Counted from the first letter of the stretch, positions 27,021-36,725 are shown. The stretch: DNA of 64,000 nt from Spirosoma endophyticum (GCF_900112365.1 NZ_FOLQ01000004.1:1-64000), one strand, 5' to 3'. The notes: generated by a model from the letters alone, not told the origin. Program-made: numbers and translations.

Positions 27021-27941
27021 ATGGACACACCCGAGCAGCCCCGCCGTCAACGCGGCCAACGTACCAGTACCAAGCTTACCGTTGCGGAACCCGCCGAATT
27101 GATGGCGTTTTTGATCGCCAACCTGCCGCATAAGAATCGGAACAACATAAAATCCCTGCTCAGCAATAAGCAGATCCTGATTGACGGCAAGGTCTATACG
27201 CAGTTTAATCACCCCTTGCGGCCGGGGCAGGAGGTGACGGTAGCCGCCAATCGAGCGCCCGAAATAACTCAGTATCGGGGACTTACAATTCTTCACGAAG
27301 ATCAGAACCTTATCGTTATCAATAAGCAATCCGGGCTGCTCTCCATGGCTACCAACAAGGAGCGGGACCATACAGCGTATGGCATTCTGAGCGACTACGT
27401 TAAGAAAGAGAATCCCAAAAACAAAATATTCATCATTCACCGACTCGACCGCGAGACGTCGGGGGTTATGATGTTCGCCAGGAGTGAGAAGGTACAGCGG
27501 CTGATGCAGGAATCCTGGAACGATACGATAAAAGAACGGACCTACGTAGCACTGGTCGAAGGCGTCCCACAGCCGCCAAAAGGGACCGTTACATCCTATC
27601 TAAAGGAAAGCAAAGCCCTGATTGTCTATTCGAGTCAGAATCCTGACAATGGGCAACTCTCCATCACCAATTATACCGTACTGAAATCCACAGCCGATTA
27701 CGCGTTGCTGGAACTTGAGCTGGAAACGGGTCGCAAAAATCAGATTCGCGTTCATATGCAGGACATCGGCCACCCGATTGCGGGTGATTCCAAGTATGGA
27801 GCCGCAACAAACCCCATCGGACGGTTAGGCCTCCACGCCGAAGTACTGGCGTTCGAGCATCCCATCACGGGCGAGGCCATGAAATTCGATGCACCCGTGC
27901 CGAAAACGTTTCTGGCGATGGTAAAGGAACGGACTGAATAA
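27021..27941 (+). CDS. RluA-family pseudouridine synthase
   Basis: A 306-residue protein with an N-terminal S4-like RNA-binding segment (about 30-85: NNIKSLLSNKQILIDGK) and an RluA catalytic domain. The active-site motif is HRLDRETSGVMMFA, where the aspartate of RLDRETSG is the nucleophile; ERTYVALVEG and ETGRKNQIRVHM are further family blocks. It isomerises uridine in rRNA or tRNA; which site cannot be told. Its end is followed by a large hairpin shared with the convergent GT2 gene. Confidence 0.92.
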   Translation: MDTPEQPRRQRGQRTSTKLTVAEPAELMAFLIANLPHKNRNNIKSLLSNKQILIDGKVYTQFNHPLRPGQEVTVAANRAPEITQYRGLTILHEDQNLIVINKQSGLLSMATNKERDHTAYGILSDYVKKENPKNKIFIIHRLDRETSGVMMFARSEKVQRLMQESWNDTIKERTYVALVEGVPQPPKGTVTSYLKESKALIVYSSQNPDNGQLSITNYTVLKSTADYALLELELETGRKNQIRVHMQDIGHPIAGDSKYGAATNPIGRLGLHAEVLAFEHPITGEAMKFDAPVPKTFLAMVKERTE

Positions 27942-27950
27942 AAGTATAAT

Positions 27951-28024
27951 ACAGAGATTCATGGAGATTAAAAGACAGGCACGGAGTATTCGGTGTATCT
28001 CTTTTAACCTCCGTGAATCTCTGT
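27951..28024. terminator. 25-bp imperfect inverted repeat between convergent genes
   Basis: The arms 27951-27975 and 28000-28024 pair over 25 bases with two or three mismatches, loop 24 bases; the arm core is ACAGAGATTC. It lies between the convergent synthase and GT2 genes and likely works as a two-way terminator. The sequence looks like a dispersed intergenic repeat. Confidence 0.65.
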
Positions 28025-28040
28025 GTTACAACTATCCTGA

Positions 28041-28724
28041 CTACTTTACGAATCGATATTTGATTAATACCCAGATCGCTTCGATACCATCAAACCACGA
28101 AATTTTCTTGCCTTCAGCAATGGATCGTGGATAATAATTAATAGGCAGTTCCTTGATACGTACACCGCGCTTGGCCACCTTAGCGGTCACTTCCGGGCAA
28201 AATTCAAAGCGTGTGCATTCGAGCGGAATAGATCGTAAAAAGGTAGATTCAAAGACTTTATAACAAGTAGGCTCGTCGGTGAGTCGTTGGTTATACAGGA
28301 TGTTTGTCAGCAACGTAACGACCTGGCCACCGATATAGAAAGTCATATAGGAATGGTGGTTTTCACGATTCAGAAACCTCGACCCATAGACGACTTTCTC
28401 TTTCCCGTCGATAATCGGTTGCACCAGGGCCAGATAATCCTGCGGCTCGTATTCTAAATCGGCATCCTGAACAATGGCAATATCGCCCGTCATGTGTTGA
28501 ATGGCCGTGCGAATGGCCGCTCCTTTCCCCTGATTATGCTCATGGTAATACACCCGGATGTTTGGCACAGACTGATACGTTGCCAGTAACTCACGAGTAC
28601 CATCTTTGGAGCCATCATCAACAATAATTATTTCTTTCGTTAGGGGAACCGCCTGGACTTTCTCAATTAATGTATGAATAGACTTAATCTCGTTGTAAGC
28701 CGGGATCAAAACGGATAGTAGCAT
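28041..28724 (-). CDS. GT2 glycosyltransferase (polyprenyl-phosphate mannose/glucose synthase-like)
   Basis: A 227-residue protein from the ATG at 28724 (a start ten codons upstream is possible). It is a GT-A fold enzyme: LLSVLIPAYNE, IIIVDDGSKDGT, AIVQDADLEYEPQDY (the DAD metal motif) and a C-terminal VKIKELPINYYPRS-like block. The length and lack of membrane segments fit DPM1-type synthases that load a sugar onto polyprenyl phosphate. The adjacent minus-strand gene is a polyprenyl-phosphate-using GT39-like enzyme, which fits a donor-and-transferase pair. Confidence 0.88.
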   Translation of the reverse strand: MLLSVLIPAYNEIKSIHTLIEKVQAVPLTKEIIIVDDGSKDGTRELLATYQSVPNIRVYYHEHNQGKGAAIRTAIQHMTGDIAIVQDADLEYEPQDYLALVQPIIDGKEKVVYGSRFLNRENHHSYMTFYIGGQVVTLLTNILYNQRLTDEPTCYKVFESTFLRSIPLECTRFEFCPEVTAKVAKRGVRIKELPINYYPRSIAEGKKISWFDGIEAIWVLIKYRFVK

Positions 28725-28765
28725 AAAAACAAAGATAAACGAAAAAGAAACCAACAGCGACGAGT

Positions 28766-30226
28766 TTACCTGCGCACCCAGTATGTCAGCGGGAACCGGG
28801 GATCTTTTACCTGCACAAAGTGCGTCTGCAATCCGGCCCGTAGTTGCCCAATTGCCTGCTTGTTGGGCGGCTTATTCAGGGTGGTACTATCGTCGATAAC
28901 ATTCGAACGATTCCCAAAGATGACTAGTTTCAGACTGGTGTCGGCAAGCGCCTGTTTATACGTATCAGGATGATTTTCAAGGTAGTGCGTCGTCTGCATT
29001 TCGGTATGAATAAACGGCACGTTGGGCTCCCGATCCGACAGGTAGTATAAACTCATAGCATTGTCGATGAGCAACACCTTGCCTTTCGGACCAGCTAACT
29101 GACGAATGTACTCGCCAACCTGCTCTTCCCCGTTATAATCGGCAACACTAATGAGCCGCTTTGCCGCATTGGGTCGATACAGAAGAAGACTAATCACGAC
29201 CAGCACACAGCCTACGGCACCACCTATAAATAATCGGCGTTGTGCGCCCTGCCGCTGCGAATTTTGCTGCGTTAACCACTGATCACCAAGAAAACCCAAG
29301 TGCAAAGACAGGAAAACCGCAGCCGGAAAGAAATAATGACTGGCCTGCGTTTTTAACATGGCAATACTGGCAAAAGCCGCTAGCAGCAACGCCAGCCACA
29401 GAGCCGGTGTCTGCCGATAAAGGTCGCGGTATGGGCGTTGCCACACCAGCACAAATGAGATCAGCAACAGCAACAGCAGCCAACTCAATTTGAGAAAAAA
29501 CTTGGTCAGGAAGAGCGTGTGTGACGGGTACCCGCCGAATGGATAAATGTAGGTCCACTCCAGGTGTTCATCCAGCCGATCGGTTGCGTAAAAATACAGC
29601 GCTGACAAGACCAGCGGGACGGCAAAACCCAGCAACACCAATAGCCCCCGACCGACCATTGGCCAGAATGTCAATCGGCCAGCCAGCCATAATAAGCCAA
29701 TAAATGCGCCAAAACCTGCTACGTAGAAGGCTGCTACGCTCTTGAAGCACATAGCAAAACCTAACAATACTCCAGCAGCCAGCCAGCGCCAGTATTGTCG
29801 GCTATCCGTACCAGCGACCAGCGCGTAGGCATTCAATCCAAAGATGGCGATCCAGCTTTCGGGCTCCAGGAAATTAATCTCCATGAAAAAGCAGCAAAGG
29901 CCCGACAGCACGACGGCAAACAGGGCGGCCCGTTCGCCAAACAATCGGGCAGCACGCCATGTTGACACCAGAACACCAGCGGCCAATATGGTAATTAAGG
30001 CTGAAACGCTGGCATGATTATAACCACCCAGGAGGTTGAGCAATACGTTCGTTGACGAGTATAAGAGGTATGATTTAGTCGGGATAAAATCATATAATTG
30101 ATGGCCTCTATCGAGCGAACGCGCCAGGATCAAATATTCATAGGCATCGTAACCATAGCCAGAATTGTAGGCGAACAGAAAAAAAACAGGGCAGAATAAC
30201 CCCAAAAAGACGAGAAATCGTGTCAT
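28766..30226 (-). CDS. GT39-like multi-pass membrane glycosyltransferase
   Basis: A 486-residue protein with about 11-12 membrane segments and a soluble C-terminal tail. The first loop carries GYDAYEYLILARSLDRGHQLYDF, the acidic motif region of polyprenyl-phosphate-dependent glycosyltransferases. The tail has SVADYNGEEQVGEYI and LYYLSDREPN. It ends 41 bases upstream of the GT2 start and is the first gene of a likely two-gene operon. It probably uses the lipid-linked sugar made by the GT2 enzyme. Confidence 0.82.
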   Translation of the reverse strand: MTRFLVFLGLFCPVFFLFAYNSGYGYDAYEYLILARSLDRGHQLYDFIPTKSYLLYSSTNVLLNLLGGYNHASVSALITILAAGVLVSTWRAARLFGERAALFAVVLSGLCCFFMEINFLEPESWIAIFGLNAYALVAGTDSRQYWRWLAAGVLLGFAMCFKSVAAFYVAGFGAFIGLLWLAGRLTFWPMVGRGLLVLLGFAVPLVLSALYFYATDRLDEHLEWTYIYPFGGYPSHTLFLTKFFLKLSWLLLLLLISFVLVWQRPYRDLYRQTPALWLALLLAAFASIAMLKTQASHYFFPAAVFLSLHLGFLGDQWLTQQNSQRQGAQRRLFIGGAVGCVLVVISLLLYRPNAAKRLISVADYNGEEQVGEYIRQLAGPKGKVLLIDNAMSLYYLSDREPNVPFIHTEMQTTHYLENHPDTYKQALADTSLKLVIFGNRSNVIDDSTTLNKPPNKQAIGQLRAGLQTHFVQVKDPRFPLTYWVRR

Positions 30227-30499
30227 AAAACTCTAATACGGCACAGCATATAGTACGCTCTTACCGGACAAAGGTACTTGTTTAGACACAAGGCTCTAGG
30301 CGAAATACTGGCTTTTTATCGACCGTAAGATCATTACCCGCCAGACTATATAAAAATAATCCAACATGACAGTCAATAAACCCGCCAATTCTTCACCAGC
30401 TAATTTTCTGTATTCAGCACCCGAAAACGGGCATTCGACCAGATTGGTTTTCCCGTATAAGGATACTGACTCACCTTTGACGCGTTAATAAGAAATCCC

Positions 30500-33307
30500 A
30501 TGAAAGCCCTGTTACTATCTGTACTCATCGTTAGTTCGACTGCTACGTTTGCCCAAAATCCGGCTACGCCTTCGGTGCCTACCAGCACAACGACAGCGAC
30601 TGCGCCGAGTGCTGTTACGCCCCCTACACCAGCCTCACCCGATCCGTTCGGTGCTGCACCGAAAGATACAGCGCCAACGAATTTCACCGCTCCAGGTGGC
30701 CCAAGCCTCATTAACGAGCCCGCTACGGGTGGACGTACCCGGCCAGCAAATGCTCCGCTAACTACACCTTCGGAAGCGGACCCAATTGCCCGGGGAAATG
30801 GCAAAATAAGTGGTATGTTGATTGACTCGGCAAGTAACAAACCCGTTGAGTTTGCCACCATTGCCCTGCTTAACATAGCAACCAACAAACCTATTGATGG
30901 GACAACGGCCGATGCCAAAGGGAAATTTGTACTGGGTAAAGTGGCTCCCGGCAAATACCGGCTTCAGTACTCATTTATTGGTTATAAAGATAAACGTAGC
31001 AGCCTGCTCACGGTCGATAAAGGCAGCGACATAAACATGGGCACCGTTAAGTTAGGGTCTGATACTCGGACGCTCAACGAAGTGAACGTAGTGGGTCAGG
31101 CCGCTATTATCGAAGAAAAAGTAGACAGGCTGGTCTATAACGCTGACAAAGACATTGCTGCCAAAGGGGGCGATGCCGGTGATATTTTGCGTAAAGTACC
31201 TATGTTATCCGTTGACCTGGACGGCAACGTTAGTCTGCGGGGTAGCAGCAACGTAACGGTTCTGATCAACAACAAACCCAGTACGATCGTCGCCAGCAGC
31301 GTGGCGGATGCGCTTAAGCAGATTCCGGCCGACATGATCAAGACGGTGGAAGTAATTACCAGTCCGTCGGCCAAATATGATGCGGAAGGATCGGCGGGGA
31401 TTATCAACATTGTCACTAAGAAAACGACCTTGCAGGGCGCTACGCTCGATGCAAACGGGGGCGTAGGAAACCGGGGGAGTAACCTGGGCCTGAACGGCAA
31501 CTACCGGGTCGGTAAAATGGGCTTTTCGCTCGGTGGTTTCGGACGGGCGGAGTACAATGTCAAGGGTTCTTTTATGAACGATCAGTCGACCCGCTCCTAC
31601 GACGCAACGACCAATACCTACTCGGCATACACCCGGACCGTTCAGTCAGCGAACACGCTGAGTTCCCGTTTATTTGGTAACTTCCAACTAGGCTGGGACT
31701 ACGACATTGACAAAAGAACCTCATTGACCGCCAGTCTGCGTTACGGGGCCCGGAATAACATTGCCAATCAAACAAACCTACTCACGCAGACGACATCGCC
31801 AACCAGTTACTTCCCGAATATCAGCGACCGGAATGTAAAAACCACCGATTTATCGGGAACGGTAGATGCGAACGTAACGTATACTAAAACCTACAAGCCG
31901 CAGCAGGAATTGAGCATCCTGGCGCTTTTCAGCCGGAATAACCGCACGAACAACTTCGTATCCGACATTCTGGGAGGCACCGATTTCCAGACCATTACGT
32001 CCCGTATTAAAAACGATAACCTGAGTTATAACCAGGAATCTACGTTGCAGATCGACTATCAGACGCCGATCAAAACGAACCAGTTACTGGAATTTGGAGC
32101 AAAAGGAATTTTCCGGAAAGCCAACAGTGCCTATCAGTACTTCCTGGCCACCGGCGATACGGGTGAGTATCAGCTTGATAGAAGCCGTCCGGATAATACG
32201 CTGATATACGACCAGAACATTGCTGCGTCTTATTTGTCATACACCCTGACGACGAAGAATAAATACACGATCAAGGCCGGAGCACGCTACGAATACACCT
32301 TTATTGATGCCCAGTTCAGCAAAGAAACGAGTACGCCAGCGGAATCGATTCCTGATTATGGTACGCTTGTTCCCAGCATCAATATTTCAAAAAGCCTGAA
32401 GGGTGGCAAGATTATTAAACTGGCTTATAACCGACGGATTCAGCGGCCAGGTATTCAGTTCCTGAATCCGAACGTAAATACCTCTAACCCAACCAATATT
32501 ACGCGTGGCAACCCATATCTGTCGCCAGAATTGACGGATAATATTGAGTTTGGTACCAGCGCCAGCATCAAGGGTCTGTACCTGAATGCTACGTTGTTTG
32601 CCCGACGTACGAATAACGAAATTACAGCCGTTCGCGACGTAACGACGCAGGAAATCAATGGCGTAAATCAACTGGCGATTCAAACCAATTACCTGAACGT
32701 TGGTCATCAGGACGCCTACGGCTTGAACCTGTTTGGTAATGGAATGCTGTTTGGTAAACTCCAACTGGGTGGTGGCATTGACCTCTACCATGTTAATCTG
32801 ACGAACAACAATGCTAATCCGATTTATTCGGCCTCGAATTCGGGCTGGGTTCTTGGCGGACGTATCCAGAGTAGCATGTCGATCAGCAATGGCTGGGGAT
32901 TCCAGATCTTCGGTGGTGGACGTGGTAATCAGGTTCAGCTTCAGGGGTACCAGAGCGCTATGTACTTCTACAGCTTCGGCGTTCGGAAAGAATTCAACGA
33001 CAAAAAAGCAAGTCTGGGTCTAGCGGCCGAGAACGTTTTCAACCACCCATTTGTGCAACGGTCTGAGCTGTCTTCACCGATTCTGATCCAGAACTCCCAA
33101 ACGAACTATTACAATGCAGGGGTTCGCCTGACCTTCAGTTACAAGCTCGGCAAGATGAGTTTCGATGCTCCTCAGAAACGAAAAAGATCTATCAATAACG
33201 ATGATGTAAAAGGCGAAGGTGGCGAAGGCAATGATCAACCACAGCAGCAGGCGGCTCCAGCGGGCGGCACGGGTGGAGGTGGCAGAGGAGGTCGGCCACG
33301 GTCGTAA
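30500..33307 (+). CDS. TonB-dependent receptor-like outer membrane protein (OMP_b-brl_3 type)
   Basis: A 935-residue protein with a signal peptide (MKALLLSVLIVSSTATFAQ), a Pro/Thr/Ala-rich linker (about 20-95), a carboxypeptidase-regulatory-like beta domain (about 100-190: GKISGMLIDSASNKPVEFAT), a plug domain (about 200-290: GDAGDILRKVPMLSVD, IKTVEVITSPSAKYDAEGS) and a C-terminal beta barrel. The tail after the barrel (about 43 residues) is basic then Gly/Gln-rich. No SusD-like partner is nearby, so it is not a classical SusCD pair. It probably imports or signals an unknown ligand. Confidence 0.9.
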   Translation: MKALLLSVLIVSSTATFAQNPATPSVPTSTTTATAPSAVTPPTPASPDPFGAAPKDTAPTNFTAPGGPSLINEPATGGRTRPANAPLTTPSEADPIARGNGKISGMLIDSASNKPVEFATIALLNIATNKPIDGTTADAKGKFVLGKVAPGKYRLQYSFIGYKDKRSSLLTVDKGSDINMGTVKLGSDTRTLNEVNVVGQAAIIEEKVDRLVYNADKDIAAKGGDAGDILRKVPMLSVDLDGNVSLRGSSNVTVLINNKPSTIVASSVADALKQIPADMIKTVEVITSPSAKYDAEGSAGIINIVTKKTTLQGATLDANGGVGNRGSNLGLNGNYRVGKMGFSLGGFGRAEYNVKGSFMNDQSTRSYDATTNTYSAYTRTVQSANTLSSRLFGNFQLGWDYDIDKRTSLTASLRYGARNNIANQTNLLTQTTSPTSYFPNISDRNVKTTDLSGTVDANVTYTKTYKPQQELSILALFSRNNRTNNFVSDILGGTDFQTITSRIKNDNLSYNQESTLQIDYQTPIKTNQLLEFGAKGIFRKANSAYQYFLATGDTGEYQLDRSRPDNTLIYDQNIAASYLSYTLTTKNKYTIKAGARYEYTFIDAQFSKETSTPAESIPDYGTLVPSINISKSLKGGKIIKLAYNRRIQRPGIQFLNPNVNTSNPTNITRGNPYLSPELTDNIEFGTSASIKGLYLNATLFARRTNNEITAVRDVTTQEINGVNQLAIQTNYLNVGHQDAYGLNLFGNGMLFGKLQLGGGIDLYHVNLTNNNANPIYSASNSGWVLGGRIQSSMSISNGWGFQIFGGGRGNQVQLQGYQSAMYFYSFGVRKEFNDKKASLGLAAENVFNHPFVQRSELSSPILIQNSQTNYYNAGVRLTFSYKLGKMSFDAPQKRKRSINNDDVKGEGGEGNDQPQQQAAPAGGTGGGGRGGRPRS

Positions 33308-33347
33308 TATACATATGCTTTTAGATTAAGATTAGGTTGGTTAAAAG

Positions 33348-33374
33348 CTCCTGACACTGTCGGGAGTTTTTTTT
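33348..33374 (+). terminator. Intrinsic terminator after the receptor gene
   Basis: CTCCTGA (33348-33354), loop CACTG, TCGGGAG (33360-33366), then a run of eight T. Confidence 0.85.
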
Positions 33375-33573
33375 ATGGCCGCGATTAATCAACTGGTTAT
33401 TCTGAACGTACTGTTTCACTTCTTCTGGCCGCCAATTCCACTACGTTATACTTGTAGTAAATCAAATTGTAACTTACTTTACCCAACGGCAGTAATACAT
33501 GCACCATTTCCCGCCTGAATGCCGCTGACTGAAAGCTAAAGACCGAAAAAATACGCCATCATCACGTTCACTT

Positions 33574-34290
33574 ATGAAATCAAAAAACTTAGTTAGTCTC
33601 TTTGTTGCCGCCATATTTTTTGTTCTGGCGATTACGGGTCTGTTAATTTATTTCGGACAAGGTTCCCATATCGTTGATCATACCCACGCCTGGTTCGGCA
33701 TTCTGTTCGTAACGGCAGCCGTCTTTCATATCGTTAATAACTGGTCGTCATTAAAAGGATACACCAAAAACCGTCGAACGGGTGGCATCCAGAAAGAAGT
33801 TATCATACCAACGGTGGTAGCCGCCGTTTTTGCCGCAGGTATTGGCTTTGACATACCCGTTTTCGACAAATTAGCCAATGCGGGCAAGAACCTTGTGCGG
33901 GGTGAAAAACCGAAAGATGGGCCCCTGTCACAAGCCAGGGTCGACTCGATTGCTAACGTCATTGAGGCAGCGTATGCCACTGCCTATAGCAAAGGCGACA
34001 CAGCAGCCCTGGCAGCCATTTTACCTGCTAAAACAACGATTTTGACCGAAGCAGGAACGCTGCTTCACGGTTCGGATATACAGCAAAATCTGATTAAGCA
34101 AGTGACGAAGGAAACCATAAAAACCAAAGTTGACAATGCCGAAGCGCTTGACGATCACCTGATCGTGGTCCGTGGCACATCTACTACCGTCGGCACAACA
34201 ACCCCATCTGTTTACACCCACCTGTTAAAAGAACAGGACAAAAAGTGGCAAATTATAGCGGCACAACGCGCTTATCCATCCGTTCAGTAA
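33574..34290 (+). CDS. DUF4405 membrane domain fused to an NTF2-like domain
   Basis: A 238-residue protein. The N-terminal half has two or three membrane segments with histidines (HIVDHTHAWFGILFV, VFHIVNNWSSLKGY), the pattern of DUF4405, a small cytochrome-b561-like module. After a hydrophobic segment (about 70-85) and a charged linker, the C-terminal half (about 125-238) is NTF2/SnoaL-like (ANVIEAAYATAYSKGDTAAL, VYTHLLKEQDKKWQIIAAQR). Whether haem is bound is unproven. The fold fusion suggests an extracytoplasmic sensor or binding domain tethered to the membrane. It stands alone. Confidence 0.7.
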   Translation: MKSKNLVSLFVAAIFFVLAITGLLIYFGQGSHIVDHTHAWFGILFVTAAVFHIVNNWSSLKGYTKNRRTGGIQKEVIIPTVVAAVFAAGIGFDIPVFDKLANAGKNLVRGEKPKDGPLSQARVDSIANVIEAAYATAYSKGDTAALAAILPAKTTILTEAGTLLHGSDIQQNLIKQVTKETIKTKVDNAEALDDHLIVVRGTSTTVGTTTPSVYTHLLKEQDKKWQIIAAQRAYPSVQ

Positions 34291-34468
34291 GTTTTCTGCG
34301 ACACGATCACCCGCGTGTTTCCAGTACTCTATTCGCCATCAAATTATCCGGCCAGGTGACATTTTGACGTCTTACATACCTGCTTTCAGTTCGCTGAATT
34401 TGGGCCATTAGCGAAGTGTGTGGCGTTTTGCATTCTGGAAACCTACAACTTAACTCCTTCTTTTGCTT

Positions 34469-35074
34469 ATGCGTACCGTTGCCATTCTCCTGTTCAATGA
34501 AATCGAAGTACTCGACTTTGCCGGGCCATTTGAAGTTTTTGGAGTGGCTGGACGGCACGATGATCCCAAGCCTTTCCGGGTATTTACGGTTGCCGAACAG
34601 GGACCCGTATACGCTCGCAATGGATTAAGCCTTAATCCAACTTATTTGCTCAACGATCATCCGATGGCCGATATCATCATTGTGCCGGGCGGGGGTGGTC
34701 GGCATGAGGATGGCACACCCTACGGCTCCCGGCGCGAAATGGATAACCTGGCCGTGTTGAACTGGGTCCGCCGGACAGCGAAAAGTGCGGAACTGGTTCT
34801 GTCCGTTTGCACTGGTTCCTACATTCTGGGCAAATCGGGTCTTTTGGATGGCTTAGCGGCTACAACGCACTTCTTAGCCGTTGAGGGCATGAAACAGGCC
34901 GCACCAACAACTGAGATACGCCATACCGAACGGTACGTCGACACCGGTAAAATCATTACATCGGCGGGTATATCGGCCGGCATCGATATGTCGCTGTACG
35001 TCGTCGGGCGGCTACTCGGCAAAGACATCGCTGACGAAACAGCCCGGTATATGCAATATGACTATTGGCAGTAA
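34469..35074 (+). CDS. DJ-1/PfpI-family protein
   Basis: A 201-residue protein from the ATG at 34469. The class I glutamine-amidotransferase-like fold is shown by VAILLFNEIEVLDFAGPFEV, DIIIVPGGGG and the nucleophile elbow LVLSVCTGSYILGKSGLLDG, in which the cysteine of VCTGS is the reactive residue. The C-terminal TSAGISAGIDMSLYVVGRLLG is typical of the group close to AraC-linked amidase domains and isonitrile hydratase-like proteins. Substrate unknown; it lacks a DNA-binding domain. Confidence 0.87.
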   Translation: MRTVAILLFNEIEVLDFAGPFEVFGVAGRHDDPKPFRVFTVAEQGPVYARNGLSLNPTYLLNDHPMADIIIVPGGGGRHEDGTPYGSRREMDNLAVLNWVRRTAKSAELVLSVCTGSYILGKSGLLDGLAATTHFLAVEGMKQAAPTTEIRHTERYVDTGKIITSAGISAGIDMSLYVVGRLLGKDIADETARYMQYDYWQ

Positions 35075-35160
35075 ATGAATTCTGTTTTATTTTCCTTCTA
35101 CAACCGCCCACTGGCGCAACTTCATCGCATCAACTTGTTTGTGAGCGGCTTATGTAGTTA

Positions 35161-35913
35161 TCACTCATCAGCGAATTGCTCGGCTACGTAGCGCTTGTAG
35201 ACTTTACCAATGCGCAACTCGTCTGTGCCAATCCAGACACTATCCGGTCCCCTACTCGTTATGTGCATCACATTTACAATGCAGGACCGGCTAATGCGGA
35301 CAAACTGCCGTTTTGGCAATCGTTCTTCAGCCTCTTTCATGGTCAGGCGCGTAACGAAGACTTTCGGCTTAGCAATAATCTTCAGGTAGTTCTCCAGGCT
35401 TTCAATATACTGAATATCAGCGTACAAAATAGTTTTTCGCTCCCCATCAACGATACAGGTGAAAGACCCTGAATCATTGGCCAGAACCGGCGGCTTCGGT
35501 GGAGAAGGGCTTTCCGTCTGTTGATGCGTATGCAAATATCGGTAGGCAATGTAAACACCCAATCCTGTGACGGTGTATACCCAAAAATTGACCAGGTAAG
35601 GCAGTGAGTGCGCAATATTGAACTCCGTGTGAAGGATGAAATTCATGTTGAAAGACCCCAATACCATCAGCAGAAGAAGCCATCCAAAATAAACGCCTTT
35701 TCTACCCTGCAGGAATAGCCGCTCAAACAGAATGCGGTTATGAAAAATCAGCCAGCCATATAGCAACAGCAGGTATAAATAGGGAGATACTTTCGAAAAT
35801 CCCGATCGCTGATCCATAGCATACTGGTCAGCGAGATAGTGAACGCCTAGCAAGGCCAGTAGGCCAAGCAGGTTGCGCACGACGAAATTATCCAACAGCC
35901 GATTGCGTTTCAT
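35161..35913 (-). CDS. Membrane-anchored LytTR transcription regulator
   Basis: A 250-residue protein with four hydrophobic segments in the first 140 residues and a C-terminal LytTR domain (about 150-245: CIVDGERKTILYADIQYIES, FVRISRSCIVNVMHI). It lacks a receiver domain, so the membrane part may itself sense the signal. It is divergent from a small membrane-protein gene, and the shared promoter region holds four GTCAC boxes. Confidence 0.88.
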   Translation of the reverse strand: MKRNRLLDNFVVRNLLGLLALLGVHYLADQYAMDQRSGFSKVSPYLYLLLLYGWLIFHNRILFERLFLQGRKGVYFGWLLLLMVLGSFNMNFILHTEFNIAHSLPYLVNFWVYTVTGLGVYIAYRYLHTHQQTESPSPPKPPVLANDSGSFTCIVDGERKTILYADIQYIESLENYLKIIAKPKVFVTRLTMKEAEERLPKRQFVRISRSCIVNVMHITSRGPDSVWIGTDELRIGKVYKRYVAEQFADE

Positions 35914-35955
35914 TGGGTCAAATTACGACGTAGAATCAGGATAGCCATTAAGAAC

Positions 35956-35996
35956 GTGACGAAAGGCATTCGTCACAGATAACGTCACTTGGTCAC
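35956..35996. promoter_or_regulatory. Cluster of GTCAC boxes in a divergent promoter
   Basis: GTGACGAA-AGGCA-TTCGTCAC forms a palindrome at 35956-35976, followed by two direct GTCAC copies at 35984-35988 and 35992-35996. The cluster lies 40-80 bases upstream of both divergent starts. LytTR proteins bind pairs of short direct repeats, so autoregulation by the neighbouring regulator is a reasonable inference. Confidence 0.5.
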
Positions 35997-36074
35997 GTAA
36001 GTCTGGCCGTATAGCTGTCGCCTGCTCAATTTTGACAGCGCTCCGGCTCAAACAAACCCCGGGGTTCTTTCCAA

Positions 36075-36725
36075 ATGCAAACGCTTCATACGATCAATAT
36101 CATCGTACACGTCCTGTTCGGAACGCTTGGGTTGATCATCGGTTTAGTGACCTTACTATTCCAGAACCAGCCCCAACGGCATATTCGTTACGGGCGTTAT
36201 TTTATGTTTGTCCTGATAGTTGTCGTCGCAACGGCGTTCATCGGTATTCTCTTTTTCCGGTCAAATCCATTTTTACTTATTCTCACGTTGCTGGCTGGCT
36301 ATGTAGGTTACTCCGGTTACCGAACCGTTCGTCTGCGTGAACAGAAATCTTCCACCGTCGATAGGCTGCTTGCGGGCAGTGTACTCATCGCGGGTGTACT
36401 GTACGTAAGATCAATGCAACTGGCGGGTGGAAACTGGTCGCCAGCGGTAGTTTATCCAACGCTGTCGGCATTACTTCTTGTCGTAGGATACGACCTGATA
36501 AAACATGCCTGGCTTTTTCAGCGGCTCAAAACCTGGTGGCTCTACGAACACATTTACAAAATGATGTCGGCTTACAGCGCCCTTGCCTCAGCCTTTGCGG
36601 GTACCGTATTTTCCCACTATAAACCATATAGCCAGATTTTACCATCAACTTTCGGTGTGCTCCTAATTGCTTTTTTTATCTGGAAGCGAACACAAAAGCG
36701 GAAGAAAATTCTTCTATATCGCTGA
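36075..36725 (+). CDS. Multi-pass membrane protein of unknown function
   Basis: A 216-residue protein with six or seven hydrophobic segments. The N-terminus HTINIIVHVLFGTLGLIIGL and the short loops with H and R resemble small DUF2306-like integral membrane proteins, but I would not name a family with certainty. It is divergently transcribed from the membrane LytTR gene and may be its regulated partner. Confidence 0.65.
   Translation: MQTLHTINIIVHVLFGTLGLIIGLVTLLFQNQPQRHIRYGRYFMFVLIVVVATAFIGILFFRSNPFLLILTLLAGYVGYSGYRTVRLREQKSSTVDRLLAGSVLIAGVLYVRSMQLAGGNWSPAVVYPTLSALLLVVGYDLIKHAWLFQRLKTWWLYEHIYKMMSAYSALASAFAGTVFSHYKPYSQILPSTFGVLLIAFFIWKRTQKRKKILLYR

Noticed and set aside
26806-27021. 71-codon plus-strand frame before the pseudouridine synthase
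   Set aside because: No family, poor amino-acid pattern, and it runs into the start of the next gene in another frame.
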